This document shows, one piece after another, positions 12,401 through 23,379 of a stretch of 64,000 nt of DNA (positions are counted from its first letter, which is position 1; every line of letters begins with the position of its first letter). The notes below the pieces were generated by a model. The model saw only the letters and a list, made by a program, of their open reading frames with translations. It searched no databases and was not told the origin of the DNA. The position numbers and the translations under genes were made by a program. The DNA is taken from the NCBI GenBank assembly GCA_026873275.1, contig JANTUC010000005.1, positions 186,001 through 250,000 of the forward strand. Direction: 5' to 3'. The stretch is from Pseudopithomyces maydicus. Lineage: Eukaryota > Ascomycota > Dothideomycetes > Pleosporales > Didymosphaeriaceae.

Positions 12401-13441
12401 AAACCTCGGTACCCGTTCTGCAATTCTGTTGGCTGCTCAATACGATGCGGCTGAGGCTAAAACATACTAGCACCCGGTTTCTCGTAACCAGCCTTGTGCT
12501 CGCATGCCACCGTCGACGATCTACCGACCGTAACGTAATTTGGACGTTTTCGTGAACCTGTGCCCGCATTTTCACAAAGTCCGTTCGGTTGGTGGTTTGC
12601 ACTTATGCAATGGGCCCTTTCCAAGCTCGTGATGCCCCAGGAACATCGAGACTATTATAAGCATTTGCCCCACTGCGATCGCCGACGCTGTACTACTTCG
12701 GCGACCTCCTGCTACTACACATGTTGGGAACCGGAGTTCTGTCTCGTCAGTTTGGATTATGAGGGATTATGTAGTTTCCTTTCAGAGAATGTAACGCGAA
12801 TCACGAGATGACTTGGGCGAGCTGGTTATAACCTCTGCCAAGAAAGGTACTCCGCTTTTGGTGGTGGCAATGGGATGAGTAGTACCTGAATTTGTATGCT
12901 AGATACAGTGAATCGTTTCTGAAAAAGGTCAAAATACTCGATCGAGTGTCCTGAGACGCAAATTTGAGTCGATGCCACTGGCAACATTCAAGTGTCTTCC
13001 ATCTCTAGGTATGACACTTTGTTATTATCGTATGATACTCTTGACGCCTACCATAACCTGGTCAGAGACATAGAGCGGAATGTCATCAAATCCTAAGCCT
13101 CGTACTCTGCTTTGTTCTTGGCGTACACCTTGACGCCCGTCTAAAGCTTCCGCATGGACATCAGATCGTCGCACAGGCACCTCAACACCATGATGGGTCC
13201 GACGGTCATGTTGGACAAGCCGTGATGCATACACGAGACCATTAGCCTCTTCTTACCATCTTTGATTCAGGAGAGTCTGTCTCTTCGAGGATGGTCCGTA
13301 TCTAATTTTACACGGCCAAAGGTATAAAGATCGAGCAAGTCGAAGGGTTTTTTCTCCACCACGCTCATCAGAACTCAGCATCTCATCCACTACTACTACT
13401 AGTACTCCTCTCAATCTTCTTTGCAATCCCAATTCTTCAAT
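9425..13441. other. AT-rich gene-poor tract
   Basis: Four kilobases without a supported gene. It holds TA/TG microsatellites (9700-10140, for example TGTG near 10090 and TATATA near 9860-9900) and generally AT-rich sequence. I saw no terminal repeats or transposase/reverse-transcriptase motifs, so I cannot call a transposon. Around 13050-13215 the minus strand has a short broken frame (see findings). Confidence 0.5.
13323..13328 (+). promoter_or_regulatory. TATA box of the small secreted protein gene
   Basis: TATAAA lies 114 bases upstream of the ATG at 13442, within a normal fungal core-promoter distance. A CT/ACT-rich leader follows. Confidence 0.5.
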
Positions 13442-14047
13442 ATGAAGTTCACTGCCGTTGCCATCATCTCTGCGCTCATCGCGCCCCTCGCATACGCCGC
13501 TGCGTTGTCTCCTGCCAACATCAACGCCCTCGCAGCCCGCGACACCAACGCCCAGGGCGGCTTCGAGGATGTTGTCGGATACGCTCTCCCTGATGGTACC
13601 CGCAAGATCGACTTCTATCTGAACGGTGCCCTCGAAGGCAGCGCTGTGGAGACCAAGGACGGAGGTATGCTGGGCACGCACATGACTGATAGCTCTCTTT
13701 TCTAACGGGATACCAGTCGAGTTCCTGGATGCCTCTGGTGCAGTGGTCAACCTCGATGACCTTGATCAGGCCGGCGAATTGGCCAAGCGCGTTTCCAAGT
13801 TCGACTTTGCTATCAGGTTCGCAAAGCTTCTCGCCAAGTACGGCAAGCGGGCCTGGGACTTCTTCTACTGCGTTGGCCTGAACGCTGCCTGGAAGTGCAG
13901 CGATGATGTGAGTCGCCTTTTAGATGGGTCTTGAGATCTAAACTAATGGCTTTGTAGTTCATTGACTGCGCCGGTTCGGGTATTCCCCCGTGGAGCTGCA
14001 TTGAGGGCATTGTTTGCGTGGGCGTTGCAGGCTCCAAGTGCAAGTAG
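13442..14047 (+). CDS. Small secreted cysteine-rich protein with Kex2-type site
   Basis: Exons are 13442-13664, 13717-13907 and 13958-14047 with two GT-AG introns (52 and 50 nt), giving 167 residues. The ATG followed by a 19-residue signal peptide (MKFTAVAIISALIAPLAYA) fixes the start. Residues 20-99 lack cysteine and end in LAKR, a dibasic Kex2-type site at residues 98-99. The remaining 68 residues hold all six cysteines (126, 135, 142, 152, 158, 166). This prepro layout suggests a secreted, processed peptide with three disulfides. Candidate roles are effector, antimicrobial or signalling peptide; I cannot choose and do not recognise the family. It sits alone in AT-rich DNA, 1.4 kb from the GH45 cellulase gene, a setting typical of fungal effector candidates. 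Confidence 0.85.
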
Positions 14048-15408
14048 AGTGGATTCTTATTTATGAGCAATGGGATATGAGATGTAGAGAACGACTTTCA
14101 ATTCTTGGGGTAGCATATAACATTTAGGATTTGCCTTGCGCTTGGGGTGTAGTATTAGTCACTCATTGAATCGATTTATTGCGTCGCAAAATCTTTCAGA
14201 GTTGTGATTTGAATGCAATTCGTAATACATCGCTTCTAGTTAACAAGGCGAAACTCCAGAAGGCTTCAATATTGGTTACAAGAAGGTCTCAAAGGAGAGA
14301 TCAAGAAACGCCATTAATTGTTCTAAACGTTTCAATTGTCTTTGCTACATCTTTGATAATCCCCACCGACAGGGAAACATGTGCAACTTGTTTAGGAATA
14401 GCCTGTGCAAGGTCGTTGGTCATGAAAGGAACAGATTTCAAGAGGTAATATTCGGAGCTTGTTGGGTTCAATCTCTAACGGTTAGCTCATTTTTACTAAC
14501 AATAATATTGACAACGAAACCCCCTTGTAAAGTGTGTATGCAGTGACTATATCGTCTACACACCTTGTTCAAATATAAGGTGATTCTCTTCCTCGTGAAG
14601 CTAGCTTGTAAGCCTCGACAAATGTTGCATACAAGGAGATTGAGTGCATTATAGAAAGCGAACAATTAATGACGACACTCCAATCCTTGTACTTAGAGCC
14701 CTGCATATAGGTTGCATCTCTCTCATGCACATTTATACTGTCGTACAACATTGTTAGGAAATTATCGGCAAATCATCATATGTTCGCCTAGATGCCTGCA
14801 TATGTACCCCACAACGCCACTTTGCCCCAGATAACTTCTGGTGCGTAACCAGCGCACGATAGTATCGCGGCCCAATTCGGCAAAATGCTAGGAACAAATC
14901 ACCCGCCGTTCCGACGCCACCACCATTAACCCAAATTTATTATCCTCGGCAGCCGTCACGGTCTTGCCTGATGATCCATCGAGATAGGAAATTATCTCGA
15001 GTACCAAGCTGAACACCGGTCGCGGTGCATAGTAGGAGTTGAGTAGCTTGGCCTATCACACGCGAACGTGGGATTGAGTAGACAAGCACAGTCACACAAT
15101 TATGGGGTCACTGAGTCCCGTGAGATCCGCAAACCAGGTAAAGAGTCCGGAGATTGCGCCTTAAGGGTACTTGCCGATCAGCCGCTGTACCTGCGAAACG
15201 TTGTTCAATTGAAACAAGCCCTCAACGGAGGTCGGAGTGGGTATACGAACTCGGCGGCGGCCCATTGCCCGACGCATGGAGAGCCTGGGGTCCAAAGAGC
15301 ATATTAAGTAGTACATGCCCCTTCGAAGACTGGCTATACATCACCTCATTCAGAGACATTCTTGCAACATTTCTTGACTGTACATACTATTCTTTTTACA
15401 TATTCATC
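14048..15408. other. AT-rich spacer
   Basis: 3' flank of the secreted-protein gene and promoter region of the GH45 gene. No other gene or repeat family was recognised. The last 100 bases before 15409 are pyrimidine-leaning, as is usual for a fungal leader. Confidence 0.5.
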
Positions 15409-16154
15409 ATGGTCTCCCTCAAGCAACTCGCCCTCGTGGCTCTGGCCACAGGCGCCGCAAATGCTCAAAGCTCCGGCCGAACCACACGTTACTGGGACTG
15501 CTGCAAGGGATCTTGCGGCTGGTCTGGCAAAGCATCCGTGAACCAGCCCATCCGCAGCTGTGACAAGAGCGACAACCCGCTCGCCGACATGGCCGCAAAG
15601 AGCGGCTGTGACAACGGTGGTGGCCAGGCATTCATGTGCTCGAACCAGAGCCCATGGGCCGTGAACGACCAACTCGCATACGGTTTTGCGGCCGCAAAGT
15701 TGGCAGGTGGCTCGGAAAGCACATGGTGCTGCTCCTGCTACGAGTTAGTCTTCCCACGATTCCTCAGCAACGCTCTTTACTCACAGACATCAGATTGACC
15801 TTCACATCTGGCCCCGTCGCCGGCAAAAAGATGATCGTTCAAGCCACAAACACCGGTGGTGACCTCGGACAGAACCACTTCGATATTGCGATGCCCGGAG
15901 GTGGCGTCGGGCTGTTCAACGCATGCTCAAACCAGTGGGGCGCACCTCCCAACGGCTGGGGAGCACAGTACGGTGGTATCTCTTCGCGCTCCGATTGCGA
16001 CAGCTTCCCCGAGAAGCTCAAGGCCGGATGCTACTGGCGCTTTGACTGGTTCAAGGGAGCCGATAACCCTGACGTTACGTTCCAAAAGGTTACTTGCCCG
16101 AGGGCGATCACGGACAAGTCGGGATGCATCCGCAATGGCGAGAACCCCCAGTAG
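15409..16154 (+). CDS. Secreted GH45 endoglucanase (cellulase)
   Basis: Exons are 15409-15743 and 15794-16154 with a 50-nt GT-AG intron, giving 231 residues. The start is set by a 19-residue signal peptide ending in ANA. The mature protein opens with the glycoside hydrolase 45 signature [14 protein letters not shown]; Asp30 is the expected catalytic base. The second block [13 protein letters not shown] carries Asp142, the expected acid, at the usual spacing of about 111 residues. The many cysteines match the family's disulfide-rich beta-barrel. GH45 enzymes cleave internal beta-1,4 bonds of cellulose by inversion (family knowledge). The protein is a bare catalytic domain, with no linker or CBM1 cellulose-binding module. 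The length and frame are intact. Role: plant cell-wall degradation outside the cell. Confidence 0.95.
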
Positions 16155-16838
16155 AAGGGTAGAAGTCGGGAAGGAAAACTTGGCAGATGAATTCTTTTTT
16201 CGAGATTGTAGTTTTATTATAGATCGTAACGTATTTTCGAACCTTCAAAGGATCTTCAAACCCAGGTCATAACTTTGCGTGTTCTCCTATGTCTGTCTCT
16301 TCTCTTTCCTCGGCCTTACGTCTTGCCCATCTATTGACTCAACCAAACATGCACGTATTTGAAGATCTTCCTATGGAAGAAAGAAGAATGGACGGACACC
16401 AGGCACGGTTTCAAGCTACCACTGAACTATGCATTGATTACACGCTAAGAGCATTTTCCGTGCCGACTAGCAACGTCAAAAGACCTACATAGTCGAACCT
16501 TCAACGCAAAGAATCCATGCAGCTCATCCCTTGAGCAACGTCCTGGTACCCAGTCCCGAGGATCTGAGTAAAAATCACCTGCACGCCTTGCACCTTAAAC
16601 ACTACACCAATCAGCATAGCAGACCAATGAGAAAGAATCCCTGATCATCATGCAGTTGAGACGCACGAAATCCATGCATCCCACGAAAATCTTTTTCGTC
16701 GAACCAAGCAAATACAGCCATGTCTGGATCAGCGGCCCTAGAACCTCCATGTTAACGCCGTCGAATGCAACAAAGCTCCAGCCCCGCCTTACATATCAAC
16801 TCCCCGCTTGATGCCATCCTGCAATCCCTTCTACAGAA
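16155..16838. other. Spacer, nothing recognised
   Basis: 3' flanks of the GH45 gene and of the convergent FG-motif gene. No additional gene or repeat was seen. Confidence 0.5.
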
Positions 16839-18302
16839 CTACTTCTTCTTCCGCGAAGCCTTGCCGGGAGGCTTTCCCAAGGCGTGCGGCTGACCCTGAT
16901 ATGGCTTCTTGCGGGGACGCTCAGTAGGATGGTCCTGAGTAGTCGCAGCTGGGATCGTCTTAGGGGTAGCGGTGGTAGCGGCAGTGCCCGAGTTCAATCC
17001 GGGGTCGACATTGTCACACACGCTCGGCTTCGCATAGTTGGACCTAGGCTTGGGCGTAGCAGCCTGGGTATTCTTGCTGTCGACGTATTCGAAGTGAAAG
17101 ATGTCAGAGTTGTTGATGAGCGAAAAGGCATCCTCGTTTGGCGCGGCGGCTGCAGGGCCTGCGGGTCCATCGGAGCCGAAGACGGAGCCTTTGACGCCGG
17201 GAACTGAACTAGATACCTTGGTCGTAGAAGGTTGTCCGAAGAGAGACTTGCTGGTAGCGGCTGGGTTGTCTTGCGACTTCGTGCCTGGTGGAGGTCCCAC
17301 GAAAAGCGTCCAAGGCTCGGATGCGTTCTTACGGCCCCGGGCGTAGTCTTCCACGCGCAGCTCCTCCACAGAGTAGTCGCGATAAGCGGGCTGCATTGTG
17401 ATGGCATCGTAATGTTCTCCAAAAACACAAAGCGCCTTATAAGGTGGGAACAAAGTTCCAGCCGCGGGTGGGACAAATTTCGGCTCGCTGGGTTTCTGTA
17501 TCTCGGTACTAGCTTGTTGCGATGCTGAGTATGGGGATGATTGCGGGACCCGAATAGATGAAAATGCTGAGGGCGAGCTGTTCTGGAAGGTTCCCTCTCG
17601 GACGCCGATCTGGGTCTTTTCGCTCGCGGCACATCCGAGAAACAGTCCTTGGTGGTTGCCGCCAGTCGAACCAAAAATACTGATGCGCCGGTCAGAGGAC
17701 GAGTCATTTTGGATACGTCTGTCTGAGGCCCCGCTTTGGGCTTTGTTGCTCGCGAACAGGCTTCCGCCCTGATAATTGCTACCAGTCGAACCAAAACCGC
17801 TGCTGCGCTGTACAGAGGGCGACAACGACCTTCGACAAGCATCTAGCTGATCGTTGAGTGATGGCGGGAAACGGAATATGTCTCGGCCGCTGGCCTGACT
17901 GGCAGAAGACTGCTGAGCCGGGAAAGTTGACGCGGAGGTCGCAAGCACACTAGGCATGTTCCCGTCGCACAACTGCGGGTGCTCTGCAATGCCCTTGTCC
18001 TCCAAAAGATGCTCGGTCACCACCTTACGTTCCCAGTCACGGCCATTCAAGCGCTCGAACGTGTTTGTCTCCCGAACTAGCGTCATGCCGTCGAACTGAG
18101 CGGCTAAATCTTGGGCTGGGCTATCGAGAACCATGTCGCCGGGTCCGATGTATTCATGATGGATGGTGCGCTTATGCTTTCCATCGGGTAGCTGCTCAGC
18201 ACGTTCGGTATACGTGTGGACCCATTCTCCTCCCATCGGAGTCTGCGAAGATTGTTGACCTGGCATCTCGCCCGTCGGATGTGGGTTTACGTGACTTCCC
18301 AT
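16839..18302 (-). CDS. Disordered protein with FG motifs, possible nucleoporin-like
   Basis: A single uninterrupted frame of 487 residues. Most of it is Ser/Gln/Pro/Gly-rich and likely disordered. Scattered phenylalanine-glycine motifs occur as GFGSTG, IFGSTG, LFGQP and VFGSDG, and a segment carrying xFGSTGxNxQG is repeated twice near residues 170-235. The C-terminus is strongly basic (PRKKPYQG, ending SRKKK) and could be a nuclear localisation signal. The N-terminus (residues about 25-120) is more ordered, with a repeated (H/R)E-rich pattern including RDWERKVVTEHLLEDKG. FG dipeptides in disordered sequence are a feature of nuclear-pore proteins, but the number here is small, so this assignment is tentative. 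A palindromic TCACGTGA lies 179 bases upstream of the start. Confidence 0.7.
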   Translation of the reverse strand: MGSHVNPHPTGEMPGQQSSQTPMGGEWVHTYTERAEQLPDGKHKRTIHHEYIGPGDMVLDSPAQDLAAQFDGMTLVRETNTFERLNGRDWERKVVTEHLLEDKGIAEHPQLCDGNMPSVLATSASTFPAQQSSASQASGRDIFRFPPSLNDQLDACRRSLSPSVQRSSGFGSTGSNYQGGSLFASNKAQSGASDRRIQNDSSSDRRISIFGSTGGNHQGLFLGCAASEKTQIGVREGTFQNSSPSAFSSIRVPQSSPYSASQQASTEIQKPSEPKFVPPAAGTLFPPYKALCVFGEHYDAITMQPAYRDYSVEELRVEDYARGRKNASEPWTLFVGPPPGTKSQDNPAATSKSLFGQPSTTKVSSSVPGVKGSVFGSDGPAGPAAAAPNEDAFSLINNSDIFHFEYVDSKNTQAATPKPRSNYAKPSVCDNVDPGLNSGTAATTATPKTIPAATTQDHPTERPRKKPYQGQPHALGKPPGKASRKKK

Positions 18303-18721
18303 TGCGGCAGGTACAAAATCTGGCTGTTAGGAGCTGCGGCCTTTCTGGTAAAGTGCACATGTTTACTTACCTGAGTCGTGAGCAGTGTCTTTATACTTTG
18401 TATGAGAGTGGCGGGCAGACGGGTGAAGGGACGAGGGTGGAAATGGTTGTGTCGTTTGCATTGTATATGTAGCTATCCATTCACGTGACGCCAAGCCACC
18501 ACGCTATGCCCTATAAACTGGACGAAACGGTGATAAACAGTGCTCCTAGGAGTGTGGGTCGACTTGGTAAAAGTTGATTTGTCTTTCAACTACAGGCCAC
18601 TGACCTGAATTTTTTGAAGATTGAACCCAGCTACACCGTCGATTTGCCCTGCTCGTGACTAGAATTCGTGGTCGACTGCTCTACATTGTGTGTTTTTTGC
18701 TGTGCTTCGTGTAGGCTAGTA
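18303..18721. other. Spacer with a TCACGTGA palindrome
   Basis: Promoter side of the FG-motif gene and 3' flank of the transporter. Apart from the E-box at 18481-18488 nothing stands out. Confidence 0.5.
18481..18488. promoter_or_regulatory. E-box palindrome TCACGTGA
   Basis: An 8-bp palindrome 179 bases upstream of the ATG at 18302. The same octamer sits upstream of UBA4 and a partial match (CACGTGAT) upstream of the PP2C gene. In fungi such sites bind bHLH factors of the Cbf1 type (family knowledge). Confidence 0.4.
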
Positions 18722-20280
18722 TCAGTACTGTTGGGATTGAACACTATTTAGGTTAGCCGTAGTGAGCTGCAATGATAGATGTTGTAACTGACAAAGCTCC
18801 ATCTCTTCCAGAGACCTTCCTTTTGTCTCCTTGATGAAGAACCAAGTGTAAGCAACTAGCGAGCAGTTGAAGATGGCAAACATTAAAAACGTTCTCCATC
18901 CCAAATTCTTGATTGCATGGGGAGTGATCTGACTGAAAACGAAGTTGAACAGCCATTGCGTGGCAGTGCCGGTGGCAATCGCTCCTTCACGAATACGTGT
19001 AGGGAAAATCTCACTCATGTACAGCCCTGAATTCTTAGTAACGACCAGTAGATGGATGTGTACACATACATGGTACGGGACCCCAGGAAATGTTGTAGAC
19101 CATAGCTTCGATATAAATCATACCGATGGCAGCGCTGGCAGATCTGGTCAGACCAGCTTTTCCGGTGGGAGGTTCTGTAGCAGTTATAACAGCAACAATC
19201 AACATCAAGATCGCCATCCAGAATGCGCCATTGAGCAGTGCCCATCTCCGACCAATGCGTTCGACAAGGAATAGTAAAAAGACGAAACAAGCGACCACTT
19301 TGCAGACTCCAAAGAACCCAGAGAGCAACATGGCGTTGTCTCCCGCCCCAACGGCAGCAAAGAACTGCGGGGCAAAATAGGCTAGCGAAGTGTTGCCGGT
19401 CAATTGAACTCCAATCTGAAGTGTCACAACAAGGATAATGCGCCATCTGTTCGCAGGAAGAAGGTACTCTTTCCACACAAGTCCCTGGGTCAATCGTTCT
19501 TCTTCGGCGATACCAGCGTGGATCTCATCCATCTCCGCTTGGATTTCGTGGTCATACTCACCGCCTCGAACCCAGACCAGGGACTTCAGTGCTTCATCGT
19601 GACGGCCAACTTTGGCCAACCATCGGGTGCTTTCTTTCGTAAACAACATGCCTAGCCCAAGGAGGCCACCGAAAAGCAATTGGAGGCCAACTGGAATACG
19701 CCACTGGCGGGTGGATGACGTCATTTTAGAAGCACCATAGGTGACCCAGTAGCTTGTGAAAACACCAAGGGTAAAACAGCCTTGGAACAGAGATCCGAGT
19801 TGTCCTCTAATGTGCTTAGGGGCCATTTCAGCGGAGTACATCGGAATGATGGTTGTGGCAATGCCGACACCAAATCCGGAAATTGTTCGACCGGCATACC
19901 AGCAGGCTACGGAATTACCAGGGTAGAAGAGTTGGAGTATGGCGCCGACTTCGAACACAAGAGAAGCCAGAGCGATGGACCAGCGGCGTCCAAATCGAGC
20001 AGTGAAAGGCCATACCAAAAAGCATGCAAAGAAGGCTGTTGCAAACGTTAGTGGCTACAGACATGAACATTACGAGGCTCTCACCTCCCGCCTGTAGAAG
20101 ACTGGCGGAATTAGAGCTGATTTGAGTCTTGTTCGCAGCAGTAAAACCCATGTCGCGTTGGAAGCTCGTCAAGGTCAATACACCCCCGACGATACCCGTA
20201 TCATAGGCAAATAGGAAGGAGCCAATGCAACTCAGGACCACCAGATAGGTGGCCCTAAAGGTTCCCAAGCTCTTTCCCAT
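18722..20280 (-). CDS. MFS sugar-type transporter
   Basis: Exons are 20280-20085, 20035-19070 and 19026-18722, with GT-AG introns of 49 and 43 nt, giving 488 residues. The protein is a 12-segment major-facilitator permease of the sugar-porter family. It has an opening FLFAYDTGIVGG segment, FGRRWSIALAS in loop 2-3, GRTISGFGVG, RGQLGSLFQ, ESTRWLAK (the PESPRWL position), GVQLTGNTSLAYFAP (the QxxSGxN site with QLTGNT), VERIGRRWAL, and FIKETKGRSLEEM at the end. The substrate cannot be read from the sequence; hexose, quinate and related polyols are options. It is transcribed away from the double-Zn2Cys6 regulator, sharing a 548-bp intergenic region, which suggests that the regulator controls it. 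Confidence 0.93.
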
Positions 20281-20828
20281 GATATTTGCAAAATTAAGAC
20301 GATCCGAGTGATGCCACGGGCAAATGGAGACAGTGTTTGTGACAGCTGTGGGTCGCGTGGAGAGGACTCCACACCGTTGGTTTATGAATGTTCAGAACCC
20401 CGGTTCGCGTCAATGCCTCGCCTACATGGTAATAATCTGGAGATGCAATTGATGGTGATGGATCACAGTCCATGCAACGGCGACAAGGGTAACGGAAAGG
20501 CTAGAAGCGGGAGAAGCATTGGCAAAACGTCGGACCTCGGGGCGTGTCGGATATGATTGGACAGGAGGATTCGGATCGACAGCACCGCTAACTCCAGGAC
20601 TAGCACGCAAATCAGACCCGCTTTGACGATTGTTCACCAGCTGTGAACGTCCAGCCTGCGTTCGAACAGTATCAAACCGAGGCACAGTGCTGCAATTGAT
20701 CGCTGGGCCTCCACTCTTATATTCATTTGGCGACGACGTGCGACCGCCTTCGTTACTCCCACGACCGGGGCCAAGGCTGAGCACAACCCCTTTCTACCTG
20801 GCTACAAGCTAGAACCAGTTGACCTATT
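20281..20828. promoter_or_regulatory. Divergent promoter region of transporter and regulator
   Basis: 548 bases between two oppositely transcribed starts. CGG triplets, the half-sites of Zn2Cys6 proteins, occur on both strands (for example near 20398, 20528-20536 and 20570), but I see no convincing spaced pair. Confidence 0.5.
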
Positions 20829-23099
20829 ATGAGGGCAGCCTGCGTCCAATGCCGTGTGCGCAAGGTTCGTATACACAAACACAGTAGCCAATCAATGCCA
20901 AGTTGTTTCGGTGACTTTCTCGCTTCAGTTCTGTAACTGGCGGCGGCTATCGGTCGTTGCTGACGTTCCGAAGGTCCGCTGCGATGGGGCTGCACCGTCC
21001 TGCAGGCCCTGCGAACGTTTGCGCTTTGACTGCTCGTTCCAGCAAGTAGGCTCCAAGTCTCTCGGAGGATACGCTGTCCAGCTTCCACCGAAGCGTCGCG
21101 GGACAGAAGCGTGTCTCGAGTGCCGTGCTATGAAAGCGCGCTGTTCTCGGGACGCTCCCCAGTGCACAAACTGCCAAAAAAGGAATAAGCATTGTACTTA
21201 TGCTTCTGTTGTACGATCAGCCACTGCCCAGGAAGACCTCAACACCATCAATGATGGCTCACGTACATTGCCCCAGCAACAACCCTTCGGAATTGCGAAC
21301 GAACTGGCCTCTGCCACTTCTGCGACCAGTGGCAGCGTCACGTCACCTATATCGACCATCAGCAACGGCGTGTTCTTGCCCGACGATGTCTCGAAGCAAC
21401 TAATTGAAACTTACTTTGAATGCTTATCTCCGCTTCCTTCTTTCAGCTTTCTCCACAGGGAAACAGTTGTCCAGCGATGTCTCGACGGCTCAATCGATCG
21501 TGCTCTGAAATTAGCTATATGTGCTATTACCTCGATGTTCCTCAATCTTCACCAAGCTCAACGAATAGAATGGGCACAAGAGGCGGAACATCTCATGTTT
21601 GACCGACTGGAGAAGCCATCCATCTTCATGATCCAAGCATCTGTACTCACAATCAGGTTCCGAGCCGCTGTAGGGCAATTCCCTCGTGCTTTCATTCTGG
21701 CGGGACTGGCAGCGCGATGGGCAGTAGCACTGCGACTCAACTACGAACACTCCGGGCTAGGACCGATTGCGCAGGAAGTTCGAAGGCGTACTCTGTGGTC
21801 TTTGTACTTGCTTGAAGACAGTTTGTGTGTGGGTCTCAAGGAGTTTGAACTTCTCTCGCCTGAGATCATGTACCTGCAGCTTCCATGCGAAGATGCGGAC
21901 TTCAACGAGCGGCGACCACTATCCACTGGATATCTTCAATCCGGCAGAGGTTTAGAACCAGACGTTCTTGGATCCCGAGCATCTTATATCAAGCTGGCCT
22001 GCATCAGACGCGATATCATACGGTAGCATCTCCCAGACCTATATGTAAGCTGCGCTAAGAAATCTCAGATTCAACCGCAAGATTTGTGCCAAAGAGATGA
22101 CACAGTCCGAGTTATTCGCTTGCCTTGAACAACACCGCACCGACCTTTTTCGTGTTCGCACTCGATTTGCTGCTTGCGACCAATATCCGGAAATTACTCC
22201 AGGCCAACCTTTCTGGCCACCACAATATGCGCTCCTTCACATGTCATGGCATCAGTGCCATTGTGATTTATACCGCCCTTTCATAACCGACTACCCCGAA
22301 CTAGGTCCTCACGCAGTCCTCAACGGGATGTCTGAACCAGACAGAAAAATAATGAGAGACAAATGCTTCGATCACGCCGAGCAGATCGTCCGAATTCTAT
22401 CAGACTTCTTAACCCGCAAGAAAGAACAACACTTGCTAGAGCACGACGCTGCTATCTGCGCTTACCACGCTGCCCGACTAATATTACTACGCGCAGAAGA
22501 TACCCCGCAGAACCGTAATTCTCCTGAGCACATCGCTATTAACAAAGCACAACTATGCCTCAACGTCATCACGCAGTACTTTAGCTTCTCCGCCCAGCTA
22601 AGAAATATGGTATGTCTTATCTTCCTCCCGTACAGCAACCTCCACTCACCATCCCCAGCGCCAATCCCTCGCCAACGCCATCGAGCAGTACAAATCCCGC
22701 TGGCAACACTCGCGCAAGATAGAATCAGAACGAAGCCTCGACCAAGACGCCTCCAACATATCCCGCGACGCTCAGAACCGCCAGCGCCTCGCCATCCACA
22801 GTCTTCTCCGCCAATCAGATTTCGTGGACGATAGCCGCGAGGCGGCTCTCGAGCCAGTAACAGAGCCGGTGCCGAATACGGTTACCCCTGTGGCTGCGGA
22901 GGCTACGCAAGAAGGACGAGTTGAATGGAACATTCAGGATACCATGTACCCTTTGTGGAACGCGATGCCGAATGACTCGAGTGCGATTTATGGGATACCG
23001 TTTGGAGGTGGGATGGTCGAGTTTGGCAATGATTTGACGCAGAGTACGGGGGATTTGGGGAATTTCATCGGGGGGTTGGATGAGCAGGGGATGTACTGA
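20829..23099 (+). CDS. Transcription factor with two tandem Zn2Cys6 clusters
   Basis: Exons are 20829-20864, 20974-22022, 22069-22609 and 22659-23099 (introns of 109, 46 and 49 nt, all GT-AG), giving 688 residues. Residues 5-32 form a complete C-x2-C-x6-C-x6-C-x2-C-x6-C binuclear zinc cluster. Residues 59-86 form a second with exactly the same spacing. Only 26 residues, including PPKRR, separate them. A fungal-specific regulatory domain follows (about residues 140-550: ETYFECLSPLPSFSFLHRET, RRTLWSLYLLEDSLCVG, SWHQCHCDLYRPF). The C-terminus is acidic and glycine-rich, a possible activation domain. The first exon encodes only 12 residues and its splice falls inside the first cluster (after RVRK). 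It is a nuclear activator or repressor, with the divergent MFS transporter as the obvious target. Confidence 0.92.
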
Positions 23100-23379
23100 G
23101 ATGTGACTTGGTGTAAAACGGAGCTTACGGTTGGTTGTTTATACGATGGGATATTCACGATGTCTATAAAAGGGTGAGAACAATGTAAAAATTCAGAATT
23201 GAGGTTATGCCAACGGCCTTGGTGTCCGGGATGAAAAGGAAAAAAACTTTGCTGTAACTCAGGTCTCTAAACATCCTCGCGGTAGACTAACATCTACCTC
23301 TGAAGTGGCGCAGCTCATCACGAAACGAGGTGGAAATATGAAAGCATTGGTATAGTTACAGCTCGCTAAGTCACACTCG

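Noticed and set aside
14450..14490. GGGTTCAATC resembling a tRNA B box
   Set aside because: The flanking bases do not form a T-arm or acceptor stem, so no tRNA is called.
16994..17842. 282-residue frame overlapping the FG-motif gene on the same strand
   Set aside because: Alternative frame of the longer, uninterrupted 487-residue gene, with no independent support.
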